64,000 nt of DNA from NCBI GenBank assembly GCA_903772945.1, contig CAICTM010000246.1:21741-85740 (forward strand), written 5' to 3'. Numbering within the stretch: position 1 is the first letter of the stretch; each line of letters begins with the position of its first letter. Position numbers and translations under genes: made by a program. This stretch comes from Seminavis robusta. Its lineage: Eukaryota > Bacillariophyta > Bacillariophyceae > Naviculales > Naviculaceae. This document shows positions 23,465 through 35,636 of this stretch, one piece after another. The notes beneath the pieces are model-generated. The model saw only the letters and a program-made list of their open reading frames with translations, was not told the DNA's origin and did no database searches.

Positions 23465-26400
23465 GTTTGAAGTAAGTTACTAGTACTACTAGTATTGTTG
23501 TTGTTTGCGGCAATAATGATGGAAGAGGACGACAAAAAGCAAAGGAGGTCGACAGAAGAGGTGCCTCGCGATGAACTGGAGGTCTGCTCTTGAAAGCAAG
23601 TCGTGTGGATCTGAGAGGAACGTCATTGTCAACGAACTTTGGCTCTTGGCTGGCAGCTGGAGCTGACGGTGGAAGAACATTTAACATACCGGTACTGTAA
23701 CTGACGACTGACACAAAGACACCAAGCGTATGTTTCGATAGATGGTATGGTGCAAGGAAAGATATAACAAGGTCATTAATTAAGTCAGAGATAGAAGGAA
23801 ACAGATCTTTAATTGATACAAGTAGTCAAGTAGTCCATACTTAAAAGAAGTGATGTGTGAGGCGAAATAAATCACGTTTTGAGTGGTCATTAAACAGAGC
23901 TTCCTGGAAGTTCGACAATTCGAACAGCTGCGAGTTCCTGTGTTCCCATGTCACTCCTCCCTGTCTGAAGACATTCGAATATTCGGCTCAGACGAACAGC
24001 TACGACTGTACACTGTACAGTCGTACCCACCAAGCCGTCACCACAATCCGATGTTCCGATCAGCGACCAAGCAGTGGGAACTGGGAGCCAACGAGCATTG
24101 AGCAGCAATTCGATCCTCATTACAGCTTCCTCGGTTTCCTTCTTGCCCTGGTCTGGCAATACGATTCTCGAAGAGCTTCTGCGTGCCAGTGGGACAACTA
24201 CGGTACAGCGCGCTGGCAAAGCAGTCCTGAAGATGGCTGGGTGGTCCATTGGAAAATCCTGTGGCCTGTGGCACCTCCTTTGTTTGAATGGGGATGAACC
24301 CTCCTCGGGTAGGCCAACTCGGGCCTTCAAAACGAGCCACCTTTCCCGAACCAAAGTGGTGGAGCTGTACTGTCCGCACCATTTTCGCTCGTGCAGATAC
24401 TATAGTACCGGTACGTAGCTAGCTATTTCCATCTGGGCGCACCGGTACGGTACAGTATGATTCTGTGATGGAAATACCCAGCCTTTGCTACTTGGTCCAC
24501 GGCCCCTAGTCACAATTACCAGCAGTCGCTGTCACGGAACTCTCTTTCCATAGTCTGCGCAACTACCGGTAGCTTATCAATGTATGCTGACTAAAACGGA
24601 AATCGAAGCACTCCAGAAACTGGGTGTGGACTTCGTTCAAGCACTAGATAGGTATTTGTGCGCCGTGCAGAATACCACCACTTCGAGCTGGAATCGAACA
24701 CACACCGTCCGTTCCAGTCAGCAATGGACTAGCTAAGGAAGAGTTGAGTCGATTAGCAATTGGAGTCTGCTTCGGAGATCTTCTACTATTGATCAGCTTC
24801 AGGCTCGAGGCGCCTATTCTTTGCTTTATTGGAGCCCAAATGCTACGAGACACTAGAACCGGAAGAGTGAGTTCTCAAAGGAGTATTTACGGATGATGGA
24901 TACCAACCGGACTAGCCCAGGGTGACAAGCTAATGCCGGGTACTTTATATAGTGGCGTCTCTCTCTTGGTGCAGCGCATGACGTTGACAGTCCAACCATG
25001 AGCGCTGACGAGCGAGAAGTCTTGCAAGCCTCGAGGTAATAGTATTGAGCGACTATGATGGACTTGCACCGGAGTGTGCAAATGCAGCGTCGGAGATTTC
25101 AATCTACCGGTGATTCCTTAACCTCACCGAGGAAGTTTTCGTGGCACAATCCATGACAGATGCTTCTTCCATACTCTCGATGTGCTGACATCATCCTTGA
25201 TTTTCGTTTTTCCACATCCACTCAACATACCAAAGCCCACTGCTGTGAATGGACCTACATGTAGGGGTGTTTGGTTTTATCGACCTTCGATGTTTTGAAT
25301 TTCCTTACGGGATCCGCCAGTGTAGATTGCGGTAGATGTACCGGTACAGATCAGCACCACCTTCCTCTGGAAGTGCGATGCTGGTGAGGGTGCCATTGGC
25401 TACCTCTCTGTGAGATTGAGCTTGCTTTGTCTGTGCAAGGCTAATCAATGCTTCGGCTGCGACACAGGAACGATTCATCCAACCTGATCAGAAGCAGCAC
25501 CCACGAGCTAACTTCTATCGAGAAGGACAAGCGGCCTGTGGCGAAGCAATTTTCTAATTGTGCGGCTGCATTTGTAAGCGGCCAAGCTACATTGCCTCAC
25601 GATCTGTTGGTACGTGTACTGGTATGTCGAGTGGAGACCACATAAGATTCGATTCAATCGTACGGCCCGTACCTATCGGTACCTCCACCGGAAGGTTGTT
25701 CATTGAGGCACATCTTTCTGCATGTATTGCACCGTTCGTTTGAGGCCATCCGATCGAGTGCGGGCGCAAAAATTGTTGTGACCGAGAAGCGACGTTGACA
25801 CATACGATAACCACTGACATGGCATCGAGTGCTTTAGCTGGTGGTACGATACGAATGCGGCTGTGTAAGCTTCAATCGTTGCAAACGTACCTACAAGGGA
25901 GTTGGCGTTCTTTGAGTCGCTCGCAACTTCTTGTGGCATCGTCGTCGTTTCGGGTGCCGTGCTGCCTGCCTCCAAAGGAACGATCTCAGCTGCAAGATTC
26001 TTCTTCGTGATCTTGTTCCGGTACGGCACCGTTCTTTTGGCAGGCTTAGAATTTAAAACCCCATCAGTTCTCAGCTACAAGAATGTCAAGGATGCACCCT
26101 CAAATCAAACTAATGGTTGTGGATTGCTTGAATCTCCCTACTAGCTAGCTCGGACGCTAAGTGGCACGCTGCGGCAATGCAGTTTTACCCTTTGACATGG
26201 AGGCATACAAGAAGTTCGATTACATGACATTGTACCCTCTCTTCGAAGTTGATAGCTGCGTGAAATGGAGGAGACCAAGATTTGGAGTGACTCCCAAAGC
26301 TCCTCACCACAAGAAACGGTTTTGTCACGACCCTTAATTCCCATTTCAATGCATTAACTCTTTTAGCCCAGGAGTTCACAGATCGGGCAAACCTCAGGTT

Positions 26401-26790
26401 GATTGAAAGGGCCGGAAATCACGATTTTATGAGTCCAAACCAATTGATCAATTCGAAACCTAAATATAAAATCGAAGCCTAAATATAAAATCGAAACCAA
26501 AGTATCAAACCGAAACCAAATTACTATTGTAATTAACTAGTAAAATCAAGCCGAAACCAAAATATAAGATCGAAGCCTAAATATAAAATCGAAACCAAAG
26601 TATCAAACGGAAACACAAGTATAAATCGGAATTTGGTGTAAATCGCGATTTCGGGCCGTTTCAATGCTAAATCGAAGGACAAAACCCTCACAAAAAAAGA
26701 CCGAGAAAAGTATTTTCGTTCCTAATTATAAAACCACAAAAGAACGAAAACTGAAAAGACCCCAACAGGCAATTCAACGGCAACTCAATC
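23465..26790. other. Long region with no recognised gene
   Basis: No open frame shows a domain, a signal peptide or a plausible splice chain. Noncoding motifs such as taccggtacgtagctagct (about 24408) and gcaccggtacggtac (about 24437) cluster here. A ggaatcgaac string at about 24690 resembles a reversed tRNA B box, but no cloverleaf can be built. The right end carries an AT-rich repeat, listed separately. Confidence 0.4.
26451..26645. repeat. AT-rich repeat upstream of the second DUF285 gene
   Basis: A roughly 18-bp unit (ctaaatataaaatcgaag and variants with cgaaacc) recurs several times. A 44-bp block starting at 26471 is repeated at 26569, 98 bp away. The array ends about 150 bp before the start codon at 26791. 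Its promoter effect is unknown. Confidence 0.65.
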
Positions 26791-29588
26791 ATGAAGCTTA
26801 CAGCGTTACTGGTTGCATTGTGGTCAACCTCCGTACAACTCTCTCCGTCTGCTTCTTCCTTGGAGTTAGCACCAAACAAGAACTTGCGAAAGCTTGCCAA
26901 CCATGATGCCGCTACAAGTACCATTGAAGATAAACCTTCAAACCTTCAAGATTTAGCAGATTTGGTTGCTGGTCTCCAGAACCAGATCGCGCTGTTGAAT
27001 ACTCAATGCGAAGATAATTTCTCCACGTTGAGTGCCCGTTTGGATGAAGAGTCCAAAGAGAGGGCGCGACTCACTGCACATGTCAACGATATGGAATCCA
27101 ACACCAACAATAATAATGGATCAATGAGCTCCACTGCTGCCTACAATGAAGAAGATTTTCATGACTACATGAAAAAACTAGACCACATGGAAGCAAAAAT
27201 GGAACAGCTCCAGGATTCTGCCACTGAAAACTTCAACCTCCAAGGACATCGTCATCTGGCAGAAACCTTGCAAGATGTCATCAGCAAAACAGCATGCATC
27301 AGTGATGCTAGTGATGGCACCAAGTTCTGGGTGGACAACAACTGCCTTACAAACTTTTATGTATACCCATGCTTTCCGGATAGAGCCACTCTAGACACTG
27401 CATTGGGAGATATTGGGACTGCTGAGGTGACTTATGGGCCAATCTACAGCTGGTGCTTTGAAGAGATGTCAATGAGTGGTCTGTTCTCCTCAATGAGTAG
27501 TTTTGATGAAGACATCGGCGGCTGGAATGTCTCTCTTGTACATGATATGACAGAAACGTTCCGCTCTGCAACAACTTTCAACCAAGACATCTCAAGTTGG
27601 GATGTAAGCCGCGTTACTGACATGTATCAGATGTTTTATAATGCTCGGGTCTTCAATGGTGACATTTCCAGTTGGGATGTTGGCAAAGTTACAACTTCCG
27701 AGCAAATGTTTTATGATGCCAGTGTTTTCAACCAGTCCTTAGCAGATTGGGATGTAAGCCAAGTGACAAGCATGAAATTCATGTTTCGTAGCGCTAATTA
27801 TTTCAACCAAGACCTCTCAAGTTGGGATACTAGCAAGGTGGAAGACAGTAAGTTACTGTCGCCTTTGTTGCCAACCCAGTTATCGACAATGACGACATTC
27901 TTGTTGTCGCTTGTTCGTTCTAACCCACTCGACACACTGCTTGTTCAGTCTCTTGGATTTTTTCATCAGCAGATTCTTTCAACGGCGATATTTCAACCTG
28001 GGATGTCAGCAAAGTTACCACTATGGAATCCATGTTCAGAGGTGCCCACGGCTTTAACCGAGACTTGTCTAGGTGGGATGTCAGCAAGGTGACAACTCTT
28101 TACGGTATGTTCATATACACTGAACTATTCAACCAAGACATCTCCATGTGGAATGTTAGCCAAGTCCAAACCATGGCAGCCATGTTTCCGCACGCTTACA
28201 GGTTCAACCAAGACCTCTCTAATTGGGATGTTAGCCAGGTAACTGCCACAAAATTGATGTTCTATTGGTCACAAGCCTTCAATGGAGACCTATCCAGCTG
28301 GGAGGTTGGAAAAGTTACAGACATGAAAGGAATGTTTGCCGGAGCAAATTTCAACATTGACCTTTCCAATTGGGATGTCAGTCTGGTTACAACCATGGAG
28401 AAAATGTTTGAAGAGACCTCTTTCAACCAAGATCTTTCCAGCTGGAACATGACCAGTGTTGTCAACACACACAAGATGTTTGATGGTGCAGTGTCTTTTC
28501 AGCAAGACTTGTGTGAATGGCAAACAAAGCTGTCAACAGCAGCATCTGTTTCAGGCATGTTTTCTGGAACAAATTGCACTTATGATGAAAATGGTGGTAC
28601 TCCCCAATTGTTGAATGATTATTGGGCTGATCTCTGTTCTCAATGTGTTATTCCTTCGGATTCACCTTCTGCACTGCCATCAAGCAGCCCAAGCAAAAGC
28701 AGCAGCCCAAGTATGTATCCCTCTACAACCACCAATCCATCAAGTATCCCAACCAGCCAACCCAGTATTTTCCCTAGTAGCATACCATCAAGTTTGCCAA
28801 CCAAGCAACCCAGCAAACTTCCCACCCAGAGTCCCAGTCTGAATCCAACCACAGAACCATCAAGCAACCCAAGCTCACCTCCATCAACAAGTGGCAGTCC
28901 CAGCAGTTCTCCTTCAAGATTCTGTTTTGATTCCCGTACAACGCTTCTGGAAAAACTGGATAACATTGCAGAGGCCGAGCTAGAGTATGGTCCAATCTAC
29001 AACTGGTGCTTCCATGAAATGTCCTTTGAGCAGCTTTTTAGCACTCAACGATACGACAATGCTGGTGCCTTCAACTACGATATTGGTGGATGGGATGTTA
29101 GTCAAGTTTTGAGTTTTCAGAATATGTTTTACGGTGCCTCAAGCTTTGACCAGGACATTTCAGGATGGGCCACCAGCAAGGTGGCAAGTCTTGCCAACAT
29201 GTTCTATGGAGCTAGTTCTTTCAATAAAGCCTTATCTGACTGGGATGTGAGCAAGGTGCAAGGGATGGGAAACATGTTCCGTGGAGCCACAGCCTTTGAC
29301 CAGGACATTTCCAGCTGGGATACAAGTAAGGTTGTTTCTATGCTCAACATGTTCAATGGAGCCAGCTCTTTCAACCAAGATGTGTCAAGTTGGGATGTGA
29401 CCAGTGTCACCGATGTCAAAGGCATGTTCAACCGAGCCAGCTCTTTCAACCATGACTTGTGTGCATGGAAGTCAGAATTGTCTATGGATGCATCTAGTTG
29501 GGGTGTCTTCCTTTATACTGCTTGCCCCAAGGCTGTCACTCCATCCAATGATGGCACTGTTTGGACTGATCTTTGCTATGCATGTTAG
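26791..29588 (+). CDS. BspA-like DUF285 surface protein, intact copy
   Basis: I infer two exons, 26791-27847 and 27949-29588, giving 898 residues. The product has a signal peptide (MKLTALLVALWSTSVQLSPS region), a coiled-coil segment to about residue 150 and the conserved GHRHLAETLQDV block. Thirteen DUF285 repeats follow, then a PSSxPS linker, six more repeats and the C-Y-A-C end. Splicing gtaagt (27848) to ttgttcag (27948) rebuilds VED-I-SWIFSSADSFNGDIS. This restores the exact repeat period seen in the intronless 12598 paralogue (VEDMSWMFCLANLFNGDIS). Later cag acceptors at 27969 and 27972 would delete part of a repeat and are less likely. From about residue 531 the two paralogues are almost identical, whereas the N-terminal halves differ clearly. 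The protein is likely secreted; its ligand is unknown. Confidence 0.85.
27848..27948 (+). other. Intron inside a DUF285 repeat, absent from the paralogue
   Basis: The 101-bp intron has a gtaagt donor and a pyrimidine-containing ttgttcag acceptor. It splits the first codon of the MSWMF segment (A|TC). The 12598 gene is continuous at the same position, so the intron was gained or lost after the duplication. Confidence 0.75.
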
Positions 29589-30276
29589 ACACGCAAGTCC
29601 ACACCAAGTCACTCTTTTCATTGCACCCCCCTACTGACAACAACAGAATTGTTTCATTCAACCACACAGCACACCAAACTTCATCATAGAAACCTCCCAT
29701 TGAGGGCCCAAAGCAAGAACATGAAAACAAGAAAAATGGGAAGGAGAAACAAAGAAACAGTCAAAACACACACAAATGCATACCAGTAGTAGCCAACTGT
29801 GCTTGCAAGGAAAGGAGTTACATGTATTCCATGCCTTGCTGTTGAGCTAGATCAGTTGGCGTAGTTCTTATTTATACATCCAACACCCTTGAATGTAACA
29901 TTGCAAGTAGCAAGATAGCTAGCGAGCTAGCAAGCTAGTCTAGCGTTGCTTTACCGGTTCTGCATATGGTTTGGGTGGCATACCTGTCTGCTGTTGTGGA
30001 CCATCACCATCCAGAAGTGGTTAAAGCAGCTACAGGTACCAGGCGGATGCTATCCCGGTAAGTCCACTCATCGTACAAAGGCTGGAACAACTACATGTAT
30101 GTACATCTGGCTCCAACTAGCTAGCAGCCGGTAGCCAGATATGCAACCATCACTCTACTAGAAGAGAGAACAGCCATCAACACCACCTCTTGGAGAGAAG
30201 TGTTGTTGGATGGCTAGGCACAAGAAGGATCCATATTGAGAGGATTTATAGATTGTCTACTGAGCTAAGGTCCACT
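29589..30276. other. 3' flank of the second DUF285 gene
   Basis: It resembles 15188-15680 downstream of the first DUF285 gene, with insertions. It contains a run of ctagc units near 29915-29940. No gene is seen. Confidence 0.45.
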
Positions 30277-33023
30277 TCACAGGAATCGACGCAAGTCTCT
30301 TGACGAAACCTCATACGTCCCATTATCTTCATCATCGTCAAGGAAGCGGATCCGATATCGTTCTTCTTCTTTGACGGCAGTTACCGACACGATTTTAGCC
30401 TTGAAGAAGCTGTCTCCATCCACACGTACGTCAACAGTTTCATTCACCTGGTAGGGCTTGAATGGTCGAACACAGCTACGGCACAAACCAAGGTCTTCTT
30501 CCCCGTCGTTATAGACCACATCATAGGAATCGCGATCCGCACTGGCGTCCATGAGAACTCCTTTGTAGTATTCTTTGAAGGATAGAAAAGCAACGGACGC
30601 TGTTAGGAACACTGACCAACTGCTATGTGTCGCATTGTGTTCGGTGCAGGCTTACCGTTGTGTTCACCCTGGTATTTCCCTTCCACCGTGTCGCCAGTTG
30701 TCACCCATGCGCCACGAAACGGTTCGTTCAGGGTAGGAGGCGACGACGGAATCTTCGACTGTTTTGCTGGGGTCGCTGGCACTGTACTGGCCGGAAACAA
30801 GCATCGTTTTCCAATACGTTGGACAAACACTGTTGCTCGAGGCCGTTCATCGGGCTCCTTAGCGGATGGAGGATTTCTCCCTGCGAGAAGGATCCGACTG
30901 GTCCAAGAGCCCAAGTAGTTGGTTACAGTGGATTGTTGCATGGTGGTGTGCCGCCATACTCCAAATTTTGTTTCGCCCTTCAAAAAGTCGAGCTCTCGCA
31001 TCAATGCAGACGTCAAAGGGTGTTGTTCCCTTAGCAGTTCCTGTCGACAAAAGGCAATGGCAACTTCGTCCAAAAGATCTGTCCACCGTCCGGCTTCCAT
31101 TTGATGCAAGAGGCGTCCCTGGTGTCGTTGAAGCATGGTATCAAACACCAAGAAATCGCACAGGTGATTCTGAAGCGAGGGCGAAAGCCCACCAAAGCCA
31201 GTGGCGTGGTCGTCAATCAGTTCCTTCCAGATAATATTCCCGGGTTGACTGTACTCCAGAATGTTGGCATAGGATGCCAAATACCAAGCATCATAGTGAG
31301 GTGCCACCAATACATCGTTTCGATTTGGGAGCGTGTACGGTGCAGGATCCTCCTCTGTTGCTGGGGCCACAAGATGAATCTCGGGGTCCGAGAAAGGCTG
31401 GAATAGCTTGCCTGATCGCACCAACCGCGCCCAGTTGGATTGCGAGAGGCTCGTCACATATTGCAATGCCAATGCTAGGACCACTCCGTGCAGTATCAGT
31501 AGCCTAACCACGTTCCGTGTCAAGACAGCGGCACCCGAGTGCGCATTGTCCTGCACAAGGGCCACCACCGCGGACACAAGCAGCAGGCCCACCATAGCCA
31601 GCCCCAATGCCAGCTGATGTGACATGGCCAAGAACTCCTTGACCTTTTGGACCGTGGTCACCAAAAAGTCATGCCAGCCTCCATCGACAGGCCAGTCGTC
31701 CTCGTCTTCTTCCTCGTCGACAGTGCCTTGCAACCACGTCGGGAGCCATGCAAATCCACCCTGCTCCAGTACAAAGGTTTCCAATGTATCCCGCGTGTAA
31801 CCATTATCTCCATTGGCCATTCTCATCAATGCCACCGTGGTCATGTCCCATCCCCAATCGCTGCCACGTGGCTTGTACAACCCCAGCGACCGCAATGTCC
31901 TCCACGGAAGTGCCATTTTTGTGGGAGCATGTCCAAAATCATCCAGCGTGTGTCCCCAATGTTGCCAATTGATCGAGTAGGATCCACCTTGCCCAATCAT
32001 TCTCGATTCCACGGCATTGAAGTTGTACCGCGGACGAGGAGCAAACGTCAAAATAAACACCACTCGGTCCATCCCATTGGGATCGGTATAGGCCGTTCCA
32101 CGATGCGTCGTTTGTTGATTGACTAGGGCACCCCATCCCTTGGGCCACACACCGTCACCTGCAGCCGACACGGCATAGTCCTCACAGATTTCTTCGGCCG
32201 ATGCTCCATCCCCACACATTTGTGTTCCCGGACAAATTTGTGTCGCCCCCATTTGTTTCGTCGTGTCTTGTAGGGGAATAAAGAGGGAATAGGACGGTAT
32301 AAAACTCCGTGCGTACTTGGCCGCCGATCCTTCCGGTACAACATCTTGATGAAAGTTTTGCATGCCAGCTCCTTTGGTACTCGTAATGGCGGTGAATTCG
32401 ATAATGGCCGGATTACGGCCCAGCACTTGTTCCAGCATGGGTTTCAAAACGGGATGGGTAGCAATTTCCTTGAGCGCAGCTGGAATACTCTCGTCTTGAT
32501 CGACTTGAATTCCAAAGCTGTGCCGATTTTTGCCGTTAATAACCCAGAATCCTTCTTGTCGTTTGTTTTCTTCCACGATAAAAGCTCGTAGGATATCGGC
32601 GGTGGTATTGGTCAAGATATCGGGAAGAATAGTGACCCCATGAACTTGCATGTGTTCCACCATTTCGTCCGTAGTCCAGTCGGGTTCTGCCACCAGTTCT
32701 TCCACGGAATTGGCGGTAATGTCATCTTCGGTACAGTAGTAGTGGTAAGATGTGACTTCGGTATCGGAACGGATTTCGGTCCATTTCATGGCTTTTCGCA
32801 ACGGCTCCAGATAATCATGATGGACTTGCTCCAAGACATACAAGGAAGTGTACGCCGTAAAGAGGAGTAGCAGAGGAAGATCCATCAAGAGAGTGCGAAG
32901 GATTATCCATAAAATGCGACTACGTGGAGACGTAGTTCTGGGACTACTGGTATTCTTGCCGTCGTGGGAGGCTGTCTTGGAAGAGGGAGGAGTTGGCGGC
33001 ACCAACGTGGAAGGATTCATCAT
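30277..33023 (-). CDS. Membrane-anchored PhyH-type 2OG-Fe(II) dioxygenase with Tudor-like C-terminus
   Basis: I infer two exons on the minus strand, 33023-30656 and 30572-30277, joined across an 83-bp gtaagc...ttcaaag intron, giving 887 residues. A membrane segment lies at about 38-62. The phytanoyl-CoA dioxygenase-like domain follows, with metal ligands H225-x-D227 and H307 and a likely 2-oxoglutarate-binding Arg at 320. Two more hydrophobic spans are encoded at about 31480-31630. The C-terminus has Tudor/SH3-like segments (GDTVEGKYQGEHN-EYYKGVL, then YDVVYNDGEED and YRIRFLDDDEDNGTYEV), and the splice rebuilds the first of them. PhyH enzymes hydroxylate small molecules or lipids; the substrate is unknown. 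The Tudor-like part suggests binding to a peptide or chromatin-like ligand, which is odd for a membrane protein. The start could also be the second Met. Confidence 0.8.
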
Positions 33024-33695
33024 GGTTGCTTTCTTCTTCTTCTTCTTCGTTTGATCGTTTCAATGCGACAATGGTTGTCTCTATGTAGGTAACTAAACTA
33101 AAACAACGTCGTCTTCAGCCTCTCTATCCCCTCCCTCCAACGAACTAACACAGCATCGATCCGAAGCAGCTTTGGTATTTGAAAAGAAAGATGTTCGGGT
33201 TGGATGCAACAGGCTGTCGATTTGTGAGCGTTGGAGCACTTTTGGAGGGAAGACAGGAAGCATGCACGAATGACGCGGGACCATCACTCAGTTCACACAT
33301 GCATGAAACGGCCAGTTTAGCAAGAGACAAGCGCTGTATTGGGTTGCAAATACAACGGTACACGGTACTGGTACCACCTGGTACCATACCGGTACCGCGT
33401 ACGGTACGTACAACTGGTTCCGTACACCCACAAATAAATGGAGGATTCGGCATGATAGACCTTGTTTTGATTCCTTCGTGAAAAATAAAGGTTTCCCTTT
33501 GTCATTGGGCTTGCTCCCTCTGGATTTGCAATGACATGGCTTCATGGGCGAACGGTGCGTTGGGTCGTCCATAAACGCGTGATACCGTCCAACACTTTCT
33601 GTGACTTTGTTTTGGTTGATTGGATTAGGTCCCGCTATCAAACGAGTCAACTGTTACGTTGTTCCTTCTTTTGGATCAACCATTCCGATGGACGC
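33024..33695. other. Intergenic region with dense GGTACC palindromes
   Basis: Between the dioxygenase start and the tRNA, a cluster of ggtac/ggtacc/taccggta elements spans about 33355-33412, the densest in the window. No gene is recognised. Confidence 0.4.
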
Positions 33696-33777
33696 GACTG
33701 GGTGCGAGAGTGGTTATTCGGGTGGACTTGAAATCCACTGCCTTATTGGCGCGCAGGTTCGAATCCTGTCCCAGTCG
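33696..33777 (+). tRNA. tRNA-Ser (anticodon UGA)
   Basis: A perfect 7-bp acceptor stem (GACTGGG/CCCAGTC) is present, with a short CGA/TCG D stem. The anticodon arm is GTGGA-CTTGAAA-TCCAC, with TGA at positions 34-36. A variable arm (TGCC-TTATT-GGCG) is long, as in class II tRNAs. The T arm carries GGTTCGAATCC, which is also the internal B box. The discriminator base is G at 33777. No intron is seen. UGA reads UCA and related serine codons. Confidence 0.93.
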
Positions 33778-34360
33778 TTCGAGTGATCTTTTGCCATAAG
33801 ATACTGTAGTCTAGATCTAGAGTAGCTAGATGTCTTCCTCAGCTCTTCCATAGTCGATACATTAGCCTTGCGGTTGGACGTTAGCTAAGTAGATGCATTT
33901 GGTTCTGCTTTTCGTGGCTCCAAAATCCAAATCGTAGGCCGCCAAGCTGCATGGCTTTAGCTCTTAGCTTGTCCCACTCGCAGCCACGTTGATCCTTCGC
34001 TTTGCAGGGCAGAGCTCGCGGATCTCAACCTTTCCGAAAGCGACCGCACTCTATTAGTTAGCACAACAGCACAACGAGTGGTTGGATGCTCGTGCCGGCA
34101 CGGCATTTTTCCGCGATACCTCCAAAGGGTTGGGTGTTCTCCAAAACTCCTAAGGCGTGGTGCCTTCACGTGCAATACAACGATTTGGTTTCGCATAGGC
34201 ACATCACATCAGTTCAATAGCACACAGACCACACAAAAGCATTCAAATTTATCATTTATTTCATTCATTGCATAAAGAAAGAAGATTGGTTGTTCCCAAA
34301 AACATAAATGTGGCTCACAAGCGTAAGCAGCACGCTCAAAGGCCTCTCATTTCCAAGCCA
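33778..34360. other. Intergenic region after tRNA-Ser
   Basis: No gene is seen. It holds the 3' end of the minus-strand DUF285 gene. A short ctagatctagag palindrome lies near 33813. Confidence 0.35.
33789..33792 (+). terminator. RNA polymerase III terminator
   Basis: A TTTT run lies 12 nt after the tRNA-Ser, where Pol III transcription is expected to stop. Confidence 0.7.
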
Positions 34361-35122
34361 CTACGCTAAACAGAACGACACTACCAAACTGGCTGCCACC
34401 AACCACAGAGACGACATCACAAGAGGCGACCAAGCTGCCGAGCAACCGGCCTCGACCGAGATTTCGTACAAGACGCAATCGTCCTTGAAACAGGCTCCGG
34501 ATCCATTAAACATATCGACGGCATGTGCCACGGGGGTGACATTCCAACACAACTTTTGCTTGTAATTGGGGGTATCTTTGAACGTTTCTCGGAAATTGGT
34601 GACCGAGTAAACCTCCCAGTCGCGCAAATCCGCTTGGATATCGGATCCACCAAACATGTTGAACATGTCCTTGACATTGTGTAACTTGTCGGACCACTGT
34701 TCCAATCCTTCTCCCTTGAATTTGCGGGCGCCACAAAACATGCAGGCCATGGTTTCGGCCTTGCTCACGTCCCAACTACCTAAATTGCGATCAAATCTGG
34801 AAGCGTCCCAAAACATGGAGCTAAAATCGGTCACGGCCGATACATTCCAGCGACTGATATCTTCGTTGAATCGTTCATTGAACGAGAACAGATTTCGAAG
34901 ACTCGTCACGTTGCGGAGATCCCAGTCTCGAATGGCTCCGTGCTCTTGTGCCGTCGCATCGGGATCTTTCATGTACTGTTGCACACGCGATTGGATGTTG
35001 TTGTTGTGGAGTGCCCACGGGGTCTCGCCATTGGGATTGTTGGCAGTCACTGGTACTACTACGAGCAACGAACTGCTGACCAGGACGGATACAAACAAGG
35101 CGATTTGGTGGAACGAAGGCAT
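34361..35122 (-). CDS. Short secreted DUF285 (BspA-like) protein
   Basis: The start at 35122 places a signal peptide (MPSFHQIALFVSVLVSSSLL) at the N-terminus of a 253-residue product. The frame stays open upstream to 35260 with a Ser-rich basic extension, which is a possible longer start. Four or five divergent DUF285 units follow (RFNEDISRWNVSAVTDFSSM, RFDRNLGSWDVSKAETMACM and later weaker units). The C-terminus is a hydrophobic tail (VMSSLWLVAASLVVSFCLA) after a Ser/Ala-rich stretch, which resembles a GPI-attachment signal. It is shorter and more divergent than the two DUF285 genes upstream and lacks the PSS linker. It is probably anchored at the outer cell surface. Confidence 0.75.
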   Translation of the reverse strand: MPSFHQIALFVSVLVSSSLLVVVPVTANNPNGETPWALHNNNIQSRVQQYMKDPDATAQEHGAIRDWDLRNVTSLRNLFSFNERFNEDISRWNVSAVTDFSSMFWDASRFDRNLGSWDVSKAETMACMFCGARKFKGEGLEQWSDKLHNVKDMFNMFGGSDIQADLRDWEVYSVTNFRETFKDTPNYKQKLCWNVTPVAHAVDMFNGSGACFKDDCVLYEISVEAGCSAAWSPLVMSSLWLVAASLVVSFCLA

Positions 35123-35636
35123 GGCTCTTCTTGCTTGGCTGCTGGAATGACGATACGATGGTGATGATGATGATGATGACGCTGTTGATCTTTCCCGAAG
35201 CTTGGTCATGGTGGCCTTTGGAGGATCCTTTGCTGGGTTGGGATTTGGATTTGCCTCCAAGCATGCGAAGACATCGATCCTCGATGTGGCGGGGGTTCAC
35301 TGAGCAACTGGGGTCATTCAGATATTTCGCACTCGTAGGCTTTGAGTGCCGTAATGACATCAATGAAAGTCCCAAGGGAAACTGTCTCATTTTTTCTGTC
35401 CTTCCGGCTTCCGGATCTTCTTCTCTCCTCCCTCTGGCCCTCACACCTTCCGCAGGGACGGATTTTTAGCCCTGACGCATTCACAATCTCGGGGACTGCC
35501 GAACGACAAATTTTCAGAGATGATGAGAATGCAACTTTGAAAGACTTGCACTTGAGTTGCTGGAGGGAAGAACTTTGAAGTAGCCAAAAGTTCGGCACCC
35601 CAGATCACATTATTTAGTTTCTGCACATTCAACACC
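35123..35636. other. Divergent promoter region
   Basis: It lies between the minus-strand DUF285 gene and the plus-strand CBS-PP2C gene and must carry both promoters. A gatgat trinucleotide run occurs near 35161. No other gene is recognised. Confidence 0.35.

Noticed and set aside
23857-24297. 146-codon plus-strand ORF in the long gene-poor region
   Set aside because: Composition looks random, overlapping frames are similarly open, and there is no domain or signal peptide.
24660-24770. Possible minus-strand tRNA with GTTCGATTCC
   Set aside because: The bases flanking the B-box-like string cannot form a T stem or a matching acceptor stem.
27848-27972. NAGNAG acceptors at 27969/27972 for the DUF285 intron
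   Set aside because: Use of either would remove seven or eight residues from a repeat; the acceptor at 27948 preserves the period exactly.
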